NCBI GenBank assembly: GCA_947311845.1
Contig: CAMZMU010000089.1
Coordinates: forward strand, 27,197,769-27,261,768
Direction of reading: 5' to 3'
From: Poa pratensis
Lineage: Eukaryota; Streptophyta; Magnoliopsida; Poales; Poaceae
Length of the DNA: 64,000 nt
The stretch's first letter is position 1. Each line of letters begins with the position of its first letter. Shown here piece by piece: positions 56,480 to 64,000 of the stretch. The notes under the pieces are model-generated. The model made no database searches. It saw nothing but the letters and a program-made list of their open reading frames with translations, and was not told where the DNA came from. Position numbers and translations under genes: made by a program.

Positions 56480-57860
56480 TAAAGAGATTTTTGCTATTCT
56501 TTGCGACCGCATGAAGATGGTTGAGCCAATCACAATCAGCCTCTACACTGTCAAGTGTCAGGTTTAGGCATTTTTGTAAAGAAATATGCGTATGCTATTT
56601 ACATAGGCAATAAGTATCCAACTTGGATTAATATGAGGGACAAATAGTTTAGAACTGTACTGGAAAATCAACGAGAGAAATTTCACTAATCGCAATAAGT
56701 AAAATATTCTAAGACACGGGAGCTTGATCACTAATTAAATTATTTAGCAAATGCAATAAGCCGGGGTACATACAAAACTATAAATAGGCGATCGATTCAT
56801 AAAATCAAAATTCATTGTAGTTTAATATGTATGTTTCATATGTGCATGATGTATGTTTCATATGTGCATGATGAAGTATAGCATAAACAAAAAATTACAT
56901 CACTTAAATTTGGTAACTTTACATTGTGGCATTCTAATGAAAGATTTTCTCCATTTGTAAAAACATAAGCTATTTTTTTCTTTTACAAACATAAATCACC
57001 AATTTTAAACATTGTGCAGTACCATTACATAGTTGGAAAATCACTATAACAAAAAATAATAAAAATACTCGAAAAATCACTATAACAAATAATAATAAAA
57101 AATACTCGATAGAAATTATCAAAAAATAGAAACAAATAGCTAGCAAATATCTTCGCAAATCCATGAAAAAAATAGAATATCTGGTCAGAAAAAAAGCCAG
57201 AAGCCTAGGATGGACCAACAAGCATGGACATATATGGGAGGGGCCAAAAAAATCCGAAAATTCTGGGTGGGCAACGGACCCATTTGGACATCAAAATGTT
57301 TTCATCAACATATTGGAAAACTCATGTTACGACAATGGCCAATTGGCATAATAGATATATACTCCCTCCGTTTTTTAATATAAGATGTTTTATGTGTTGC
57401 ACATGTTGTCTAGGTACATACTAAAGTAAGTGAACATACACACTAATACATGTCTACATACATTTGTGTACATGTGCATGTAGACAAATAGTAAAACATC
57501 TTATATTAAAAAACGGAGGGAGTACCTAAGATCGATGAACCGCAAAGTAAGAGATTTTGGCTATTCTTTGCCACCGCATGAAGATGATGCAGCCAACCAT
57601 AATTAGCCTCTACACTATCAAGTGTCAGGTTTAGAAGTTATCGAAAAAAGAAGAAGATGTGGATGCTATTTAAATAGGCAATGTCAAACTTTGATTAGTA
57701 TGTGGGCCAAGTAGTTTAGAATTTTACTGAAAAGTCAACGATTAGAAATTTCATGATTGCAAGAAGTACTAATTCTGAGACGGGACGAGTTTCAGCACTT
57801 ATTCAATAATATGAAGAAAATTCAATAAGCCGGGGTACATACAAAACTAACACATAACAA
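56480..57860. repeat. Duplicated BBE4 3' flank (two copies about 1.07 kb apart)
   Basis: About 305 bp at 56480-56785 recur at 57548-57855, both ending 'ccggggtacatacaaaac'. Shared phrases include 'accgcatgaagatg' and 'aagtgtcaggttta'. The second copy abuts the BBE4 3' end. Between them lie AT-rich DNA with small direct repeats (56826-56870, 57040-57110) and a Stowaway MITE. Confidence 0.8.
57362..57522. mobile_element. Stowaway MITE (161 bp)
   Basis: Terminal inverted repeats of about 30 bp, starting CTCCCTCCGTTTTTTAATAT, are flanked by TA on both sides. Same family as the split copy at 14375-15369. Confidence 0.95.
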
Positions 57861-58061
57861 GGAAAAACATACATTCACCAAAGAAAGAAAACAGAAGGCA
57901 AATGAAATACGCCTATTCACGGTCGTTATTAACTAGTTGGCCATGCGGAACGCCAACCATGTTCTAAATCTCCCTGCAAAAGCACCTAATTAATCCTGAA
58001 ACTTGTCTTGTCCATCTCCACGTCAGAACACGCCACAGGAAATGCATGTTCGGTCGATCAA

Positions 58062-59639
58062 TTAGTACTTTCGGATGAGTGGCGGGATGCTCTGCTCGTT
58101 CCTGAAGTAGTCCGTGGGATCGACCTTGCCCTTGGTAATGGCGAGCCTCTCGAAGTTATTCTTGAAGTACTTCTGGCCCCACACCTTGCCGCTGCTATAG
58201 GTGGAGACGTCGTTCACCACCTCGTTCCTCCCGAGGTCGATGTCCCTGTAGTTGGCGTAGGCCTGCCTGGGGTTCTTGCTCACGTAGGGCTCCATGTAGT
58301 TGTAGATCTCCTTGCTCCAGGACAGAGGCGCGGCGCCGGCTCCCGGGGCGAACCAGTAGTTGACGTACTGGATGTTGAAGAGGACGCCCTTGCGGTGAGG
58401 GAAGGGCGTGGCGGATTCCGGGGTCGCGCTGATGGTGGCGCCGTAGGGGTCGAAGATCATGATCCCCGCGCCGGGCTTGACGAGCCAGGTGTTGAAGATG
58501 TTCTCCCACACGCTCTTGGGGAACGGCTCGTAGACGTAGTCCGATTTGTACTCGGCGAAGGGCTTGAAGGAATTGTTCCGGTTGAGGAGGTCGTCCTCCA
58601 GGCCGTCCTTGTGGCCGAGGTGGACGAAAGGGATGGACTGGATCCATGACATCTCGTTACAGTCGGCGGCGGTCATCCCAAGCTCGGGAAACTTGCTGGC
58701 CATCAGCGGCGTCAGGGTTTTGCAGGTGCCGAGATACATGGCCTCGAACGTGGCCTTGGGCCCCTGCGCGATGACGCGGATCATGAGGTCGGCGGGAAGT
58801 TGCGGCGCCACCACTTGCCACTTGTTGATGATGTCCACGGCGCCCTCGCTCACTGTCTTGGGGATCTTGAATATTGTCACGGTGGGCGGCACAGGCTGAA
58901 GCTTCACCTGCCACGCGACCACGATGCCGAAGCTCTCGCCTCCACCACCCCTGACGGCCCAGAAGTGGTCGTCGCCCATGGACTTCTTGTCGTGCAGCTT
59001 GCCGTTGGCGTCGACGAGCTTCACGTCGATGACGTTCTCTGCCGCGATGCCGTACTTGCGCAGCAGCATGCCGAAGCCGCCGCCCGCGAGGTTGCCGCCC
59101 ACGCCGATGGTCGGGCACACGCCGGCCGGGAACGCCAGTGTCTTGCTCGCCTTGTAGATGGCATAGTAGAGTTCGCCGAGCTGCGCGCCGGAGTCCACCC
59201 ACGCCGTGCGAGCCTTGCCGTCCACCCACACCGCCCGCATCTTGTTGAGGTCGACGACGGCAAACGTCTCGGGCTGCAGGGAGCGGTACGACAGGCCCTC
59301 GTAGTCATGCCCGCCGCTGCGCACGCGGATGCGGACGCTGTGGCGTCGGCCGCACACCACGGCGGACTGGATGTGGGAGGCGGTGGTGGGGGTGATGATG
59401 TAGACCGGCTTGACGTTGTCCGGCGACGACCACCTCGAGTTGCGGATGGTTTGCCCCAAGACGGAGGGGTAGGCGGGCGAGCTCTTGGCGTATACGAGGC
59501 GGGGCGGTATGTTCTTGACGAGGCATCCGAGGAAATCCTCCTTGGCTGCCGGCGGCGAGGAGTAGGAGACGGCGACCTCGCAACAGGACGCCAAGGCGCA
59601 GAAGAGGAGCAACAGCGCGAAGGCCCAGGAATTCGCCAT
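58062..59639 (-). CDS. BBE4: group-4 grass pollen allergen-type BBE-like flavoenzyme
   Basis: 525 residues from the ATG at 59639; upstream in-frame codons belong to the 5' leader. A signal peptide (residues 1-25, 'WAFALLLLFCALASC') is followed by FAD_binding_4 with covalent ligands His111 ('RSGGHDYEG') and Cys175 ('GVCPTIGVGGN'), and the BBE domain ('YANYRDIDLGRNEVVNDVS') ending 'PPLIRKY'. From signal peptide to C-terminus it strongly resembles timothy grass Phl p 4, which has glucose dehydrogenase activity. Cys+3 is Ile178 and the residue after 'GG' is Asn183, as in Phl p 4, where Ile limits oxygen reactivity. A secreted sugar dehydrogenase expressed in pollen is therefore expected by family. 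No frame lesion. Confidence 0.95.
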   Translation of the reverse strand: MANSWAFALLLLFCALASCCEVAVSYSSPPAAKEDFLGCLVKNIPPRLVYAKSSPAYPSVLGQTIRNSRWSSPDNVKPVYIITPTTASHIQSAVVCGRRHSVRIRVRSGGHDYEGLSYRSLQPETFAVVDLNKMRAVWVDGKARTAWVDSGAQLGELYYAIYKASKTLAFPAGVCPTIGVGGNLAGGGFGMLLRKYGIAAENVIDVKLVDANGKLHDKKSMGDDHFWAVRGGGGESFGIVVAWQVKLQPVPPTVTIFKIPKTVSEGAVDIINKWQVVAPQLPADLMIRVIAQGPKATFEAMYLGTCKTLTPLMASKFPELGMTAADCNEMSWIQSIPFVHLGHKDGLEDDLLNRNNSFKPFAEYKSDYVYEPFPKSVWENIFNTWLVKPGAGIMIFDPYGATISATPESATPFPHRKGVLFNIQYVNYWFAPGAGAAPLSWSKEIYNYMEPYVSKNPRQAYANYRDIDLGRNEVVNDVSTYSSGKVWGQKYFKNNFERLAITKGKVDPTDYFRNEQSIPPLIRKY

Positions 59640-59699
59640 TGTCGCCTGGCTTGTAATCTCGGTGGCTTGTTGTACGTTGCTGTGAGGACAAGAGATGAG

Positions 59700-59708
59700 C
59701 TTATATAG
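59700..59708 (-). promoter_or_regulatory. TATA box of BBE4
   Basis: CTATATAAG on the minus strand, 61 bp before the ATG. Confidence 0.7.
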
Positions 59709-59709
59709 G

Positions 59710-60469
59710 AGGCTTCGAATGAGCACCTCTCGTCTCTCCGGAGTCCGCATCCTACAAGCGCGGATCCATCAACTGGTGAGCTAGCTACCTAATTCTGGAA
59801 TGTTTAACCAAGTCAAGGCCTCCGTCTGTACAGGCTTGTGCGTGATGTGGCGATCGGGCATCGCATCTTCACGCAGTGCCGTGCGTTTGGTCTGCAAAGC
59901 ACAAAACTGTCGGGACGGCAGGACCTTTCTTTTAGGGGCGAAACTGCAGGAGCGTTGAGTGCAGAATTTAAATCCTCGAGGTCTTTTTTACACAGAATTT
60001 TAAGTTACCGAATGCGTTTTTTCCTGCAAGATACGGAATGAATGCGTGATCTGGTGATTAGGGTGTGTACGTTTGTTTAGCCTACCAAGGAAAACTGTTG
60101 TGTAGGAAAAGTTGTTGTTGTGAGTGTTAATATTTGTAATTAGCTGTCTGTGTGGCTGTAATCTGCAAAATTGTATGAAACACCCTCGGCCCTTAGAGTT
60201 ATGTAAACGTGTATTGTTACAGATTTACATGTAACAAACTACACATTCATCATGAATATATATTAATCCAAAATACATTTCCATTACATCATACTAGCTA
60301 ACTCAAATAATTCTAATATTGTCTAGCATTGAAGAAAGCGGCAGCAATGTCGTCACGTGTTGATCGAGTTCATGCTTCTCGTGTGTAGTGCGAAAATGGA
60401 CACACAATATTTTTGCGGCGGAATCTCTTTGTACTGAACTTGTTAAATGGATACACAACATTTTTGAGA
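59710..60469. other. BBE4 upstream region
   Basis: No gene recognised. Includes the distal promoter of BBE4 and AT-rich sequence. Confidence 0.4.
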
Positions 60470-61430
60470 AATTACTTGTGGAAGTTGAAAACACCTTTAA
60501 AAATTAAAATCTTTTATGGTTCTTTCACCGGAAGGTGCTATAAACAAAGGATAATTTGATTAAACGGACTGTGGATGGAGTGTAAAATATATGCTTTTTG
60601 CTATACAAATGTGTTTGTTAAACATTTATTCATCTCTTGTACATGTGCTCGTAATATTTGGAGACTTGCTCACTTTACTTTTAATGTTCTGGCGCAACCA
60701 GCATAGCGAACATGTTTGGTACATGGCTTAATGGAATTGACAAAAAAGAGAAAATCACGAATATGTATAGGCATACCAGTTTTGCTTTCGTCAATATGGA
60801 ATTGTTGGAAATACTCGGAACCCCCGTAAATTATCCCGGAGGATACAAATATTGCCAAAATAACCTCTATTACGGCCGGAAAGAAAACTCAGACTGTAAG
60901 CATGTTAACGACGGCCAGCAATTGTAGCCGTCTGCAACTTAAAACCTTTACAGATGACTGTTATTCGAGTCCACCTCTGATGGTTTCCTTATCAAAGATG
61001 GTTTATATTAACGCCGCCTGAGGGGTTAGTTCATTATAGCCGGTTTCAGGAGCCGGGTCTAATGGAGCGTAAATTAGAGACCCTGGGCGAGAGACCGTTT
61101 AGGAAGCCGGCTGAGGGGAGGTACTGAGGACAGCTCTAATGCAAGGTTATGCACTAGTGGAATGATATTGTGTTTAACATAACAAATGGTGCTCATTATT
61201 TACAGGTTATCAAAAAGGCAATGCGGCCAAAATTAATATAAATAAGGCGATTATGGATACCTTGTGCCCGCGAGGATGGTTAAATCATAGAAAACTAGAT
61301 GCTAAGATTCTCGATCTTTATTTGGTTGTTTTTGTAATAAGTTGGATGTTTACTTTGAAATTTTCAAATTAATATTTTATTTGACACAGAGGCCAGGTAT
61401 CTCCCCATTTCGAAAAAAAATACGGTTTAG
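60470..61430 (+). mobile_element. LINE relic (zinc-binding region and 3' end), with an insertion
   Basis: With frameshifts, the + strand from about 60480 reads a zf-RVT-like path ('LKTPLKIKIF', then 'HLFISC.CARNIWRL' near 60630-60665), followed by 'MFGTWLNGIDKKEK' (60711-60752). The latter aligns with 'IFGSWLNGVD' of the LINE at the left edge. LINE-like 3' sequence resumes near 61185 ('tacaggttatcaaaaaggca') and ends near 61430. The part 60800-61170 in between is unassigned. Confidence 0.55.
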
Positions 61431-61466
61431 GTAAATGCAACACTGAGAGGATGAGTAGGTCGTACA

Positions 61467-61488
61467 GGGGGGGGGGGGGGGGGGGGGG
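61467..61488 (+). repeat. Poly-G tract (22 G)
   Basis: An uninterrupted run of 22 G. Its length is likely unreliable in any assembly. Confidence 0.9.
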
Positions 61489-62051
61489 AGTGAATAGAAC
61501 TACAAATTTTATTTTATTTTACCAAATTTAACCTTGCACAAATATTTGTTCTCTAGATCATGCAGCAAGGTGAAGAATTTATATGATGACCAAGATATAC
61601 TAAACAAGATAATACTAGCAACCTGTAAGTAAAGGAAGGTTAAGAAATAACCACACAATAATGCGCAGATTTATCCAACTTACCAGTGGAGCTAATTTCC
61701 GTTAGTGATCGTGAGTTGTAACAGACTAGTTTCAAACTCTTACAATAAATTAATTAAGTAGATGCATCAGTTTGATGTAGAGGCTGGGACTGCACTTTTT
61801 CGGAAAAAAAATATCCTGATGATTATGGCAAGAGGAAATGCCAGACTCTACTCCAAGGCAATTTGAAGTCTATCGACGTTTTGAGAAGTGTGCTCAGCCA
61901 AAAAACATTGTTTGTAGTGCATAGACATCTCCGTAAGTCTTCATTTCACTATCTAGCAAAATAAAACTCGATATTGCTTATTCAGGAAAGAAGGCGGATC
62001 ACAAACAGTCGAATTAACTAATCGGATCGCTCAAGGGAAAGTACACTCTTC
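61489..62051. other. BBE5 3' flank
   Basis: AT-rich; nothing recognised. Confidence 0.4.
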
Positions 62052-63617
62052 TCAGTTGTGCCCTTGGAGCAAAGGCGGGATGCTCTGCTCGTTTCTGAAG
62101 TAGTCGGTCGGATCCACGGCGGCCTTCACCGCCGCGAGCCTCTGAAAGTTGCTCATGAAGTACTGCTCGCCCCAAACTTTTCCGCTGTCGAACGTACTGA
62201 CGTCGTTCACCACCACGTTCTGGCCGATGTCCAGGTCCCGGTAGTTCACGTACGCCTCCCTCGGGTTCTTGCTTACGTGCTTCCCCATGAAGTCGTAGAA
62301 GTTGCCGAGCCAGGTCGTTGCAGCCTTGCCATCGCCCTGCCAGAACACGATGTACTGGATGTTGTACAGCACGCCGTTCCGATGCGGATACGGCGTCGCA
62401 GCCGTGGGGATGCTCCCATGAACCCGCCTTGGGGCTCCAGGATGATCATCCCAGCTCCGTTCATCGTGAACCAGCTGGAGAAGATGTCCTCCACTCCTCC
62501 CACACGACCTTGGAGATGGCGCGCCGGACGTAGTCGGACTTGTTCTTGGTGAAGGTGCTCAGGCTGGTGTTCCGGCTCAGGAGGGCCTGTATATCGGTGT
62601 TGCCGAAGTTGATGAAGACCGCTGACTGGAGCCAGGTCATCGAGCGGCAGTCAGCGCTCGTCATCTTGAGCTCCCGGAACTGGTTGCCCATCGTCGCCAC
62701 GAGTGAGCTGCACGTGCCGAGGTACAGAGCCTGGAATAGAACTTGCTGCCCCTGCACGATCGCCCTTATGGTGAGATCGCTGGGGAGCGATGGCCCGACA
62801 TCTTGCCATCTGGTCAAGATGTCTATGGCGCCCTGGTCAAGCGTCTTTCCGATGTTGAACACTGTCACTGTGGAAGGCACATGCACGAGCTGGACCTTCC
62901 AGGAGAGGACGATGCCGAAGCTCTCGCCACCGCCGCCGCGGATGGCCCAGAAGAGGTCCTCCCCATGCCGGCCCTGTCGAGGAGATCACCGTTGGCGTTG
63001 ACCAGCTTGGCGTCGAGGACCTTGTCGACGGAGAGGCCATGCTTGCGCGTCATCATGCCGATGGCGCCGCGCTGAAGTGGCCTCCCACGCCGATGGTCGG
63101 GCACACGCCCGACGGGAACCCGATCTGCGGATCGCTCTTCGCGATGGTGTAGTACAGCTCGCCGATGGTCGCGCCGGAGTCGACCCAGGCCGTAGACTCG
63201 AACTGGTTGACGCTCACGGCGCGGAGATTGGCGAGGTCGACGACCCCGAACACCTCGTCGGACCGCGCCGACCGGTACGACAGGCCCTCGTAGTCGTGCC
63301 CGCCGCTGCGCACGCGCAGGCGCACGCCGTGCCGCCGACCGCAAAGTATGGCGGCCTGGACGTGGGAGGCGTCGGTCGGCGTCACGATGCACAGCGGCCT
63401 CACGTAGTGTTGGTGAAGAACTTTGGGTTCCTGATGGATGAGACCAGCACGGCAGCGAAGTTGCTCGAGCTCTGCACGTACACCAGCTCGCTAGGTATCT
63501 TCTCCGCGAGGCATTGGGGAAGTCATCAGAGGATGATGCTTGGGAAGGAACCGAGATCAGGTGGCATGACAAGATGCTCACAAGGAACGCCACTGCGAAA
63601 CCTTTGAGCATAACCAT
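62052..63617 (-). pseudogene. BBE5: berberine bridge enzyme-like, multiply frameshifted
   Basis: The paralogue of BBE3, with the same start style ('MVMLKG' versus 'MSMLKR') and 'CHLISV' signal peptide. The His motif 'RSGGHDYEGLSY' and Cys motif 'GVCPTIGVGGH' are present, and Cys+3 is Ile. The C-terminal BBE domain ('YVNYRDLDIGQNVVVNDVS') is well preserved. Compared with BBE3 there are six frame lesions: one-base losses near 63518, 63403, 63066, 62962 (CCCCC to CCCC) and 62413, and an 8-bp insertion resembling a local duplication at about 62491-62498. The net length change is +3. Only some are in homopolymers, so true decay is more likely here than in BBE1. Confidence 0.85.
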
Positions 63618-63676
63618 CGATCTTTTGCTAGCTGCTCGCAGCAGGAGTGTTGTGCTTAAGATACCCCCTAAGCTCT

Positions 63677-63684
63677 CTATATAC
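63677..63684 (-). promoter_or_regulatory. TATA box of BBE5
   Basis: Minus-strand GTATATAG, about 60 bp before the ATG at 63617. Confidence 0.55.
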
Positions 63685-63856
63685 TACTCCTTGGTTGGTT
63701 GCTCAGTGCTCACGATCGATGTGTAAAACTTATTGTAATAAGACTTGAGTCATGAGTTTGACCTCGGGAGATACGAGTGAATTCATTTGTCGGCAGTCGG
63801 CACTAGCTACATAATACAAAAGTCACAGTCAACGATTCCTGTGACAGGATTTTGTA

Positions 63857-63936
63857 CTCCTCCGTTCACAAAAGGACATGTCTATATGCATGCAGATTTG
63901 GACAAAGTTGAGACATCCTTTTGTGGATGGAGAGAG
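63857..63936. mobile_element. Stowaway-type MITE (80 bp)
   Basis: Imperfect inverted ends (CTCCTCCGTTCACAAAAGGA and its near-complement CATCCTTTTGTGGATGGAGAGAG) with TA on both sides, about 180 bp upstream of BBE5. Confidence 0.75.
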
Positions 63937-64000
63937 TATAAGAGAAAGTCCCTGTGATAGGATTTTTTACTTGTGTGACATGCTAGCTATCGCCTTGTCA

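Noticed and set aside
58800..59708. Plus-strand 302-codon open frame opposite BBE4
   Set aside because: An antisense shadow of BBE4; the translation is His/Ala/Arg-rich with no domain.

Overview
The window is nuclear DNA of a grass, most likely a member of the Triticeae (wheat, Aegilops, barley and relatives). The evidence is GC-rich, intronless berberine-bridge-enzyme-like (BBE-like) genes of the grass group-4 pollen allergen type, set in AT-rich DNA crowded with nested transposons: Stowaway MITEs, CACTA elements, Helitrons, plant LINEs and large Gypsy elements. The species cannot be fixed from the sequence. No tRNA, rRNA or CRISPR was seen.

The host content is a dispersed BBE-like FAD oxidoreductase cluster. 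Three copies lie on the + strand: BBE1 at 4914-6463 (broken), BBE2 at 16238-17803 (intact) and BBE3 at 21329-22933 (intact). Two lie on the - strand: BBE4 at 58062-59639 (intact, group-4 allergen type) and BBE5 at 62052-63617 (broken). BBE1/BBE2 and BBE3/BBE5 are sister pairs. Four copies have a TATA box 45-70 bp before the ATG, while BBE2 has a one-base change in it. Second copies of BBE-type 3' flanks near 9.9 kb and 56.5 kb suggest further copies were lost.

Layout. 1-3.1 kb: LINE with a nearly complete reverse transcriptase. 4.4-6.5 kb: BBE1. 6.7-9.9 kb: Helitron. 10-16 kb: a duplicated BBE flank, a foldback element, a TACAAAA repeat field, and a retroposed sequence inside a Stowaway MITE. 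16-23 kb: BBE2 and BBE3 with LINE fragments between. 23.5-27.3 kb: decayed Copia element split by a CACTA element. 27.4-32.2 kb: LINE fragment, a Helitron 5' end, and a small ORF cut by a second Helitron. 32.5-53.8 kb: an Athila-like Gypsy element (- strand, gag-protease only) split by a young 13.4-kb Tat-like Gypsy element (+ strand). 53.8-56.3 kb: CACTA element with an 83-bp tandem array and a gene for a UIM-containing protein. 56.4-64 kb: BBE4, a LINE relic and BBE5.

The strongest leads are four. (1) BBE2 carries Val at the oxygen gatekeeper position (covalent Cys +3), where all four other copies have Ile, so it may be an oxidase among dehydrogenases. (2) The Tat-like element carries a four-exon antisense gene with its own TATA box and clean splice sites. 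(3) Many single-base losses in short homopolymer runs break BBE1, the pol gene and one antisense exon, so some lesions may be sequence errors rather than true mutations. (4) Two non-autonomous Helitrons have matching palindromic 3' ends, and one of them sits inside an ORF.
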